DNA from: CAYWNA01 sp964459305
Lineage (GTDB): Bacteria; Planctomycetota; Planctomycetia; Pirellulales; Pirellulaceae
Direction of reading: 5' to 3'
Length of the DNA stretch: 20,959 nucleotides
NCBI GenBank assembly: GCA_964459305.1
Contig: CAYWNA010000238.1
Span: forward strand, 1-20,959
The notes beneath the pieces are model-generated. The model was not told the DNA's origin, made no database searches, and was given only the letters and a program-made list of their open reading frames with translations. A program made the translations under genes and the position numbers. Position 1 is the first letter of the stretch; each line of letters begins with the position of its first letter. Shown here piece after piece: positions 7,819 through 14,699 of the stretch.

Positions 7819-9432
7819 CTACTCGGCGGGCTTCTTGTTGCGTGCGAACCAGCTGAGCAGCAGCTTCTTGCGGTCCGTGGGCTCGCTGGTCGGTCGGTGG
7901 TCTTTCGGATCGATGCCGTGCTCGACGCTCCAACCGTCCCATTCGCGGTAGGCGTGGTACGTCCAGTCCCAGCCGTATTCCTCAAACAGTTCGATGCAGT
8001 CTCGCAGGTAGTCTACCGCACCGGGTGCCCAGCGAATGGCGCTGAACTCGCCCACGTAGATGTGCACATTGTACGCAAGTTGGAACTCGCGGACCGGCGC
8101 CAGCACCTTTCGGAGTTGTTCCTTGTTCCACAGGGTACTGCCGATTTTGCCGGGATAGGCGATACCGGTCACTTTGTTGTGCACGCCCTGGTGCGTGAAC
8201 TCGCCGGGCACGTACATGTGCACCTGGTAGACGACGTTAGTCACATCCACCGGCTGCAGTTCGCGGAAACCGGCAGCCGAATCCCATTCACACGCCTCAA
8301 TGAAAATGGGTACATCAGGGTCGATGGCACGGATGGCTCGCGCCGCGCGTACCTGGGTTTCCAGGTAGTCCGCCACGCCCGATGGCGAGGGCAGGTTCTG
8401 CACCGGCTCGTTCACCAAATCGTAGCCCCACACAGCTGGCTGGCCCTTGTAACGCCGAGCGATCTTCTCCCACAGCGTCACATAGTGGTCCTGATAGAGC
8501 GGTTCGTGGAAGATCGCTAGGTCCCTATTCTCGTAGCGTCCGCCCGGCGGCGAGTGCATGTCCACAACCACCTTCAGACCGTAACGACGGCTGGCGTCGA
8601 GCACCTTGTCCAGGTCCTCCAATTCGCTTTCCAGCCAGCGGTCGTACTCGGGCAAATCGCGTTCCGTGCCGACGCGCCCCCAGTTGCGGGTGATTTGCCA
8701 TCGAATGACGTTGGCGTTCCACTCCATGCCCAGCACGCGCAGGTCCTCATCGCGAAACGTGTTAGGCGACATAACGCCGCGCAGCCGAGGCAAGTCGTGC
8801 CCTTTGAAAACAGGACCGGGATTGGCCGGTGGCTTGGGCCGGGCGGGCGGCGGCCCCTTGTGGACGGTGACCTTGATCGCGTCGAACCAGACTTTGCCAG
8901 AACTGTCCTGCAAGCCCAATTCGATATATCCGCCCGTAGCGTCGGGTGCAATCGGCGCCGCAAAACGCAGCGGGCGCCAGTCGAACGAGCCAAACACGCC
9001 GTTCTGATTCTGCCAGAACGGACCAGCCGTTTCGGATTGATAGTGCAGCATGAATTTGACGCCCAAGTATGGCTGGGACGGCTTGGTAACGTTTTCCGCC
9101 TTTGCCATGCACTCGAACAGCAACCGGTAGCCGCGATAGCGTGTCAGGTCCAACGGCAGGCGGATCATGTTTCCCCCCCGCGCTCGTTCAATGGGAACCG
9201 TAACGCACAACGATGTCGTGCCCTGGTAACCGGGCTCCCACTGGGCAAAGCTCGCTCGCGACCAAGCCTCGCGTTGTCGTGTTGTTTCGAAATCGGTCTG
9301 GAGTACGAGATCTCCGGGCTCCGGTCGACTTGTCTCATTCGCGCTGACAAGATCCACAACTGCGCACGCCAAAATCAAGAGCGCGTTAGCAGTCAACACG
9401 GCATGTCGGATTCGTGTGATTGTGCTTGGCAT
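7819..9432 (-). CDS. Secreted glycoside hydrolase, GH5-like (cellulase superfamily)
   Basis: A 537-residue exported enzyme predicted to cut beta-linked polysaccharide. Residues 1-31 are a signal peptide (hydrophobic core about 11-28). Residues about 40-190 are a beta-sandwich that may bind carbohydrate (FDWRPLRFAAPI, GKVWFDAIKV). The (beta/alpha)8 catalytic domain runs from about 215 to the end. WGYDLVNEP puts the acid/base at Glu342, YQVHMY (402-407) is the conserved H-x-Y, and IYVGEFSAIR puts the nucleophile at Glu462; VVVDMHSPPGG carries the strand-3 His293. Both clan-A glutamates are present, so it should be active. AGGAAG seven bases upstream supports the start. The substrate (cellulose, mannan or another glucan) cannot be fixed. 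The next gene upstream, on the same strand, is 254 bases away across an inverted repeat, so a shared transcript is uncertain. Confidence 0.88.
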   Translation of the reverse strand: MPSTITRIRHAVLTANALLILACAVVDLVSANETSRPEPGDLVLQTDFETTRQREAWSRASFAQWEPGYQGTTSLCVTVPIERARGGNMIRLPLDLTRYRGYRLLFECMAKAENVTKPSQPYLGVKFMLHYQSETAGPFWQNQNGVFGSFDWRPLRFAAPIAPDATGGYIELGLQDSSGKVWFDAIKVTVHKGPPPARPKPPANPGPVFKGHDLPRLRGVMSPNTFRDEDLRVLGMEWNANVIRWQITRNWGRVGTERDLPEYDRWLESELEDLDKVLDASRRYGLKVVVDMHSPPGGRYENRDLAIFHEPLYQDHYVTLWEKIARRYKGQPAVWGYDLVNEPVQNLPSPSGVADYLETQVRAARAIRAIDPDVPIFIEACEWDSAAGFRELQPVDVTNVVYQVHMYVPGEFTHQGVHNKVTGIAYPGKIGSTLWNKEQLRKVLAPVREFQLAYNVHIYVGEFSAIRWAPGAVDYLRDCIELFEEYGWDWTYHAYREWDGWSVEHGIDPKDHRPTSEPTDRKKLLLSWFARNKKPAE

Positions 9433-9482
9433 GGATGTTCTTCCTAATGAGGACCGAAGACAAAACAGTTTCCTCGTTTATC

Positions 9483-9548
9483 CGCGACCCGCCAGGGGAG
9501 CGCGTGAGTAATCACCGTAGCTCGGACTCTCTCACCTAGCGGGTCGCG
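9483..9548. repeat. Inverted repeat with GCGACCCGC / GCGGGTCGC ends
   Basis: CGCGACCCGC (9483-9492) and GCGGGTCGCG (9539-9548) are exact reverse complements. Pairing continues imperfectly inward (CAGGGGAG against CTCTCACCTAG). It lies in the 254-base gap between two minus-strand secreted-enzyme genes and differs in sequence from the other repeats in the window. The rest of the gap (9549-9686) holds only a 22-codon open stretch (9593-9661, minus) that may be a relic. Confidence 0.7.
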
Positions 9549-9686
9549 CAAAACGATACGTGCGAAATCGGAGAATTCTCTCTGGAGAGGGCTTATTGTG
9601 TGAGTTTCGTCGCTTCGGAAGCCAAGTCGTAACTGAGCATTGGGGCTGCGTAGTAGCCCATCGCGGCCCGTCATGTCGAGTATGCG

Positions 9687-11204
9687 TCACGTGACGCCGT
9701 GATGCCGCAGGATGCGTAGCGAACGTGCTTCGAGGTCCCAGCGGCTGGTGGGTCGCGCTGTAGGATCTGCGACGGGCAGATATGGGGCTGACGTTTCCAC
9801 TTGGGCCGGGGCCGAACCGTAGTTCGCCAAGACGAGATACGATTCGCGATTGGCGAATGCCGAGGCGACAACCGACTCGGGCAAGGGACCGGTGAACAGA
9901 TCCGAGTCATGGATCTCCAGCCACGCCCAAGTGCCCTCGTCGACCATGGGCAGGTATTGCTTCATCCATCGGGCGTGAGTGGGCCGGGCCTCGGATCGGC
10001 CAGGCACGGAATCCCACCAGCCGAAACTGTGCGGGCCATTCGGATTTGCCTGGTGGTGCTTCCAGATCGCGCGGCAGTGCCTCGTCCAAAAACACTTCTC
10101 CTCCGGTGGATAATCAATGCCGGGGATCGTCGCGCGCTCGCCGGTGAAAGGCCGACCGGCCAACAGCACTGGAAACTGCATATACGGAATGGCATGCAAG
10201 TAAAGTTCGTTTTCGTTGGCGATCGTGGCACGACTCATGTCCAGGCACGGAACCACGTAAGGAGGATGGTCTTTGACAGCCTCCCGGAACCGGTCGCCCT
10301 GGCGCGCGCCTTCGCCGACCCAAAGATAGTCGTACACCTTCAGATCGGTATTGGGGCATCTGGTGCCGCCTCGATGCAGCTTCACAACACCGCCTCGACG
10401 ATGGACCTCGGCGTAGATCACAGCCAGCAGATCGGCCAACGCGCCGTCGTTGGCGGCCGTCTCCTCAAACGCAAGCACTTGGTCGCCTGTCGCCTGACCG
10501 AAAAGCCCCGGGGGCTGGCGATATCCCAAGTCGTTGTAGATGCCGTCGACGCCGTAGTCGTCCAGGATGCGGGCAAGATGCTTCAGGTAGTATGCTCGCC
10601 AGCCGGGACTGGCCGGGCAGCAATGCGCATAGCGGAAGTAGATCTCTACCAAGGGTCGGTCATTCGCCGCCGTCCACTCGCGCCGGAAGTCGGGATCGGT
10701 CTGCTCGAAGTAGCCGCTGGACGCGTACACGATCAGCTTCATCCCGCGGCGATGCACCATCTCGACGAAACGGCGGAAGCCCGCCGGATTCAGCGGTGCC
10801 AGTTTGTGGCCTCCGAAGAGCCGTTGCGAGTCGTTCCAATCTTCGTGCAGATGAATCAATCGAATGCCGTGGTCACGCAGGCGGTCAAGTTCTTGTTCGT
10901 CCCAATCGTCTGGATCCCACGGTTTCCGGCAAGGGTATTCACCCAGGTTGTAACAGCACTGGCCCGGCAGGTAGCTGGTGATCAAATGCTTCCTCAAGCA
11001 CTTGCGAATGCTGCGTTGGCACATGCCGATGTTCACAAGCCGCTTACGGTGGTCCGCATCCACGTAGTCGTACATGATTGCAGACGCGGCTGATTCAGCC
11101 GTTTTGACTCTTGCCAATGCGGCATTCGTGTCAGCACACACGGACGCGATCGTCCCGCCCGCTGCCGTCGCCGCGCTCGCCTTGAAGAACTGTCGCCTGT
11201 CCAT
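9687..11204 (-). CDS. Tat-exported TIM-barrel protein, glycosidase-like, family not recognised
   Basis: A 505-residue protein opening MDRRQFFKASAATAAGG, a twin-arginine leader (Arg3-Arg4), so it is exported folded. The body reads like a (beta/alpha)8 barrel: GIRLIHLHEDWND (113-125), GMKLIVYASSGYF (154-166), ILDDYGVDGIYNDLGYRQ (213-230) and a late GWWDSVPGR. The DGIYND segment is where GH31/GH36-type retaining enzymes carry their catalytic Asp, so Asp220 or Asp225 is a candidate. The last 80 residues or so look like a beta-sandwich (SYLVLANYGSAPAQVETSAP). The frame is open to 11285, but ATG 11204 has GGGAGGA at ideal spacing and starts the Tat motif. Many Cys and His residues (MCQRSIRKCLRKH, GQCCYNLGEYPC) are notable and could bind metal. 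I cannot name the family; a polysaccharide-active enzyme is inferred. Confidence 0.75.
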   Translation of the reverse strand: MDRRQFFKASAATAAGGTIASVCADTNAALARVKTAESAASAIMYDYVDADHRKRLVNIGMCQRSIRKCLRKHLITSYLPGQCCYNLGEYPCRKPWDPDDWDEQELDRLRDHGIRLIHLHEDWNDSQRLFGGHKLAPLNPAGFRRFVEMVHRRGMKLIVYASSGYFEQTDPDFRREWTAANDRPLVEIYFRYAHCCPASPGWRAYYLKHLARILDDYGVDGIYNDLGYRQPPGLFGQATGDQVLAFEETAANDGALADLLAVIYAEVHRRGGVVKLHRGGTRCPNTDLKVYDYLWVGEGARQGDRFREAVKDHPPYVVPCLDMSRATIANENELYLHAIPYMQFPVLLAGRPFTGERATIPGIDYPPEEKCFWTRHCRAIWKHHQANPNGPHSFGWWDSVPGRSEARPTHARWMKQYLPMVDEGTWAWLEIHDSDLFTGPLPESVVASAFANRESYLVLANYGSAPAQVETSAPYLPVADPTARPTSRWDLEARSLRILRHHGVT

Positions 11205-11766
11205 CGTTTTCCTCCCGCCTGAATGCAAGATCACCAAGACATCGCGAATCACCCATCGAGATCCTGTTATCCACGATAGGACCAACCCGCCACGCGTTCA
11301 AGTAGGAACACGCGCCGGCGACGGACGAGTTCGTGGCCTGCGCCGTTTTGACGGATTCAACCGCCACTCGCGGTTCTCGATTGGGCCAGTGGCTGTGTGT
11401 CCGCTCGGCCTTCGTGGTAATTCTCGCTCTGATCCGGCAGAGGCCGCGGTGCCGTCACCAACGCGACGTGTTGCATTGCCAGACACGGTGTCATCGTTCC
11501 GTATCTTCGCCAGGGTGGCCGCGGCTGTACCTATGGAGGACGGAAACCCCGTTTTTGTCCGTCAAGAGAATTTACGGAGGCCATGTCATATGCCAAATCC
11601 GATCATGCGGATTGCGACAGCGGAAGGTACCGTGGTCGTACGGATCCTGTCAATTTGGGTCAGTTGGCTGCTGCGGGTTTGACAGCCTGTCCGAAAGAGT
11701 TACTATCACAGTCCCGCCATTCGGACAACATCCCCCAACTGTTAATCTTGCCCTAACGGAGCCATC
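11205..11766. other. Intergenic region between divergent genes
   Basis: This is a 562-base gap between the Tat protein (leftward) and the transglutaminase-like gene (rightward). Frames here are open but show no domain or codon pattern I trust. A good ribosome site, GGAGG at 11576-11580, precedes ATG 11590 by nine bases. That frame encodes only 30 residues (11590-11682, MPNPIMRIATAEGTVVV...), ending in a hydrophobic stretch. A second ATG at 11583 opens a 57-residue frame to 11756, but it sits too close to the GGAGG. Neither is convincing; a leader peptide upstream of the next gene is possible. Confidence 0.4.
11679..11706 (+). promoter_or_regulatory. Candidate sigma70-type promoter for the transglutaminase-like gene
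   Basis: A perfect -35 TTGACA (11679-11684), a 16-base spacer and TACTAT (11701-11706, four of six matches to TATAAT). It lies 60 bases before ATG 11767. The position is right, but the -10 is mediocre. Confidence 0.4.
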
Positions 11767-13281
11767 ATGGGAACGACCACACTTCTTGTTGCGCTAACTG
11801 TAGGTATCGTGGGATCATCGATCCCCGACAAAGTCGTCGAAAAGCAAAATAGGACCTTTCAGCGTTTCTGGGGTACCGACTTCGATTGGAAGTTTGACGA
11901 ACAGCCGACAAAGGGAATGGTGCCCAAACACCGTTTACCGTACTCCGGCTACATTTATCCTGATACCGCGGGCGGGACCATGTCGGTACTGCGAAAATAC
12001 GATTATGCCTTCAATCGCGGTCGGTCTTCCGCCGCATCGTGGGAGCAATGGGACACATCATCGGGCGCGGAGAGGCCGCAACGCCGTGGCTTGTTCGGTT
12101 GGCGAAGGGAGAGCGGCGTTCCGCATTGGTACGGCCACTGCAACGGCTGGACTGCTGCAACGATTCGGCATGCCGAACCGACAAAAAGCGTCCGGTACAA
12201 CGGAGTGACGTTTTCGCCGGCGGAGATCAAGGGCCTCCTCGCCGAGATTTACATCTACAACGAGTCGGAGAACCTAGTCGGGTTAAACTACAGCATAAAC
12301 GCCGGGGCGTTCCATGCCATCCTCACAAACTGGCTGGGACGCGGCTCCCATCCGATAGGCATGGAAGCCGACCCAGGCGAAGAGAAGTGGAACTACCCCA
12401 TCTACTCCTACGCATATTCCTCGGCCAAGCGTCCGAATCGGCAAGTGGAAGTCAAAATCAACTTGGCATACGCCAAGGACAGTAACGGCGAATACAACGA
12501 GAGCCCGCACATTCGTCGCGTCAAGTATTTCCACTATATGTTGGAGTTGAACGAAGAGGGTGAAATCGTTGGCGGTTCCTTCTTATATGATAGTTCCAGG
12601 ATTGACATACTCTGGGTCCCCGTACGACCGAGACAGGGCGGCCACGAGGGCAACAAGCGTGGTAACCCGCATGTCGATGTGAACAAAGTGCTCGCGATTT
12701 GGCGCGAATCGGTGGATGAGGACATCCGCAAGAAATGGTTCAATATCGACTCGCCGGAGGAAGACCGAATCCTCGATGTCAGCGGAGTGGAGGGCATCGT
12801 GCCACTTCAAGGGCTGGCCAAGGCAGAGCCCAAGCCACCGGCCGCCGACGCCAAGGATCGCAAGCCCGATGAAGCTGATAAAGAAGCTGTTGCCGCCCGC
12901 ACCGAAGAAAGCGAGGAAGGCGACGCCGAGGCGAGTGACACGGAACCGGCTACTGCCGATGCGGAAAGTGGCGACGCCGAGATGACTGATGCGGAGCCGG
13001 CTGCTGACGAGGCGGAAGACGGCGACGCAGAGACAGCTGACGCAGAACCGGCTGCCACCGACGAGGAAGACGGCGATGCCGAGACAACTGATGCTGAGCC
13101 AGCGGCCGCCGACGCGGAAAACGCCGACGCCGAGACAACTGACGCAGAACCGGTTGCCGACGATGGTGAAAGTGGCGATTCCGAGACGACCGACGCGGAG
13201 CCGGCTGCTGACGACGGTGAAAGCGGCGACTCTGAGACAGCCGACGAGGATGCGCCTGCCGTCGATGCGTCCAACGAGTAA
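11767..13281 (+). CDS. Transglutaminase-elicitor-like protein with acidic repeat tail
   Basis: A 504-residue protein. The core (about 60-340) resembles the TGase_elicitor family (the GP42/M81 transglutaminase first known from Phytophthora). VPHWYGHCNGWTAATI gives the likely nucleophile Cys125, NGVTFSPAEIKGLLAEIY follows as in that family, and AGAFHAILTNWLG supplies the probable catalytic His183, then EEKWNYPIYSY. Such enzymes join glutamine and lysine side chains or act as related cysteine hydrolases. The N-terminus has a short hydrophobic stretch (about 5-18) without basic residues, so export is likely but the leader is weak. Residues about 352-504 form an Ala/Glu/Asp-rich disordered tail with six 17-residue repeats. 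GGAG five bases before ATG supports the start. It converges on hypD with only 33 bases between stops and no clear terminator. The role is unknown; surface cross-linking is inferred. Confidence 0.7.
   Translation: MGTTTLLVALTVGIVGSSIPDKVVEKQNRTFQRFWGTDFDWKFDEQPTKGMVPKHRLPYSGYIYPDTAGGTMSVLRKYDYAFNRGRSSAASWEQWDTSSGAERPQRRGLFGWRRESGVPHWYGHCNGWTAATIRHAEPTKSVRYNGVTFSPAEIKGLLAEIYIYNESENLVGLNYSINAGAFHAILTNWLGRGSHPIGMEADPGEEKWNYPIYSYAYSSAKRPNRQVEVKINLAYAKDSNGEYNESPHIRRVKYFHYMLELNEEGEIVGGSFLYDSSRIDILWVPVRPRQGGHEGNKRGNPHVDVNKVLAIWRESVDEDIRKKWFNIDSPEEDRILDVSGVEGIVPLQGLAKAEPKPPAADAKDRKPDEADKEAVAARTEESEEGDAEASDTEPATADAESGDAEMTDAEPAADEAEDGDAETADAEPAATDEEDGDAETTDAEPAAADAENADAETTDAEPVADDGESGDSETTDAEPAADDGESGDSETADEDAPAVDASNE
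12919..13224 (+). repeat. Six 51-bp tandem repeats encoding an acidic 17-residue unit
   Basis: Within the transglutaminase-like gene, six consecutive 17-residue units follow the pattern GDAETTDAEPAAADAEN, and a divergent seventh (GDSETADEDAPAVD) closes the protein. All units keep the same phase and the TDAEP or ADAEP core, with substitutions mostly at the last four positions. The DNA units vary, so this is not a fresh expansion. The product is a strongly negative, probably unfolded tail, as seen in calcium-binding or surface-spacer segments. Confidence 0.9.
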
Positions 13282-13314
13282 CGCGGTGCCACGCATTACA
13301 TAGAACGACTCACG

Positions 13315-14415
13315 CTACGCATCGGCCATTTGCCGGCGCCGGTAGCGGTAGTACGCGGCACACGCACCTTCGCCGGACACCATGGGGGCGCCAAGCGGAT
13401 TCTCCGGCGTACATTGGATTCCGAACGCCGGACACTCGTGCGGCTTCTTGTGGCCTTGGAGTACTTCGCCTGCGACGCATTGTTCCGGCTCGTCGGCGGT
13501 GATCGATTCGACGGCGAACCGGCGATCGGCGTCGAATTGGGCGTACTCGTCGCGCAGGCTCCAGCCGCTGTCGGGGATTTCGCCAATGCCGCGCCACTTG
13601 CGAGCCACGGTCGCAAGCACGCGCTGAACCTGCTTTAAGGCCACCTGGTTGCCCTCCGGGCGTACGGCGCGCGAATACTGAATTTCCAGATCGGCTCGCC
13701 CTTCTTCCAGTTGCTTGACGCACATGTAGATGCCTTGCAGGATGTCCAGCGGCTCGAAACCGGTCACGACGATCGGCGCCGTGTATTCCGAGACGATCGG
13801 CCGATACTCCTCGACACCCATCACCGTGCAAACATGACCGGCGGCCAGAAGCCCTTGTACCAAATTGCGAGGCGAACCGAGCACAGCCCGTACGGCTGGC
13901 GGAACCAGCACGTGCGAAACGAGCACCGAGAAGTTTTCCAGCCCCAGTCGTTCCGCTTGGAGCACGGCCATCACATTCGCCGGCGCGGTGGTTTCGAAGC
14001 CGATGGCGAAAAAGACCACCTGACGATCCGGGTTTTCCCGCGCAAGCGTCACCGCATCCATCGGCGAGTAAACGACACGCACGTCGCCCCCCATTGACTT
14101 GACGGTGAGCAGGTCCTTTTCCGAGCCGGGCACGCGGAGCATGTCGCCGAACGAGCAGAAAATCACTTCCGTTTGAAGGGCAATTGCGATTGCCTTGTCG
14201 ATGATTTCGATGGGCGTTACGCACACGGGGCAGCCGGGCCCGTGAACCAGCGTGATCTGATCGGGCAACATTTGGTCCAACCCAAACCGCACGATCGAAT
14301 GCGTCTGGCCACCGCATATCTCCATGATATGCCACGGCCGAGTCGTGACGCGATGAATCGCCTCGGCGCAGCGCCGGGCGGCGTCGGCATCGCGATATTC
14401 GTCCACGTATTTCAC
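13315..14415 (-). CDS. hypD: [NiFe]-hydrogenase maturation factor HypD
   Basis: A 366-residue cytoplasmic iron-sulfur protein that, with HypC, forms the scaffold on which the Fe(CN)2CO group of [NiFe]-hydrogenase is assembled. The signature residues are all there: CGGQTH (34-39), GPGCPVCVTP (Cys62, Cys65), FCSFGDMLRVPGS (from Cys87) and the C-terminal cluster segment ECPAFGIQC followed by GEGAC. Length agrees with the roughly 370 residues of known HypD. The start is GTG (complement 13413-13415 shifted to 14413-14415), overlapping the hypC stop as GTGA, which implies translational coupling. The frame continues past the GTG into hypC, so other starts are possible but less natural. It is the last gene of hypF-hypC-hypD; hypE does not follow, because the next gene converges from the other strand. 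Confidence 0.97.
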   Translation of the reverse strand: MKYVDEYRDADAARRCAEAIHRVTTRPWHIMEICGGQTHSIVRFGLDQMLPDQITLVHGPGCPVCVTPIEIIDKAIAIALQTEVIFCSFGDMLRVPGSEKDLLTVKSMGGDVRVVYSPMDAVTLARENPDRQVVFFAIGFETTAPANVMAVLQAERLGLENFSVLVSHVLVPPAVRAVLGSPRNLVQGLLAAGHVCTVMGVEEYRPIVSEYTAPIVVTGFEPLDILQGIYMCVKQLEEGRADLEIQYSRAVRPEGNQVALKQVQRVLATVARKWRGIGEIPDSGWSLRDEYAQFDADRRFAVESITADEPEQCVAGEVLQGHKKPHECPAFGIQCTPENPLGAPMVSGEGACAAYYRYRRRQMADA

Positions 14416-14699
14416 GGCGCCTCCTCCGTCTGGCTGTCCGCCGATACCGGTGGTCGTCCCTTGTCCAGTTCCGACAATTCCCCGATCTCACGGATGTACG
14501 AAAATATCTCCTTAGCCTCCTCCTCGTCGATCACGCTGAGCGCGAAACCAACGTGGACAAGAACGTAATCGCCGACCTGCGCTTCCGGCACGTAGGCCAA
14601 GCAGATGTCTTTGGCAATGCCGCCAAATTCAACCTTGCCCATCGGCAAGGAGTCTTGCTCGGTGATTTCCAACAACTTACCCGGGATTCCGAGACACAT
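14412..14699 (-). CDS. hypC: [NiFe]-hydrogenase maturation chaperone HypC
   Basis: A 95-residue small cytoplasmic chaperone that binds HypD and delivers the iron centre to the hydrogenase large-subunit precursor. The N-terminus MCLGIPGKLLEI carries the essential Cys2 and the family start. GDYVLVHVGFALSVIDEEEA is the conserved OB-fold stretch. It has a slightly long acidic tail after residue 75 (SELDKGRPPVSADS). The start lies inside the last codons of hypF, a 23-base overlap, and the stop overlaps the hypD start, so the three genes are tightly packed and surely co-transcribed. HypC and its paralog HybG share this pattern; with hypF and hypD alongside, HypC is the natural name. Confidence 0.97.
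   Translation of the reverse strand: MCLGIPGKLLEITEQDSLPMGKVEFGGIAKDICLAYVPEAQVGDYVLVHVGFALSVIDEEEAKEIFSYIREIGELSELDKGRPPVSADSQTEEAP

Noticed and set aside
9593..9661. 22-codon minus-strand ORF (MGYYAAPMLSYDLASEATKL)
   Set aside because: It reads plausibly but has no clear ribosome site and is too short to judge; at most a relic.
9801..11093. 430-codon plus-strand frame
   Set aside because: It is antisense to the Tat-exported barrel protein, which has a leader, a strong ribosome site and barrel motifs.
12919..13224. CRISPR array or minisatellite outside a gene
   Set aside because: The 51-bp units are in phase with a reading frame that has a convincing enzyme domain upstream; there are no spacers.
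12583..13296. 237- and 161-codon minus-strand frames opposite the acidic repeats
   Set aside because: Their serine- or valine-rich repeats are only the complement of the 51-bp tandem repeats in the plus-strand gene.
13310..14491. 393-codon minus-strand frame overlapping hypD
   Set aside because: HypD in the adjacent frame has all its cysteine motifs; this frame is arginine-rich noise.
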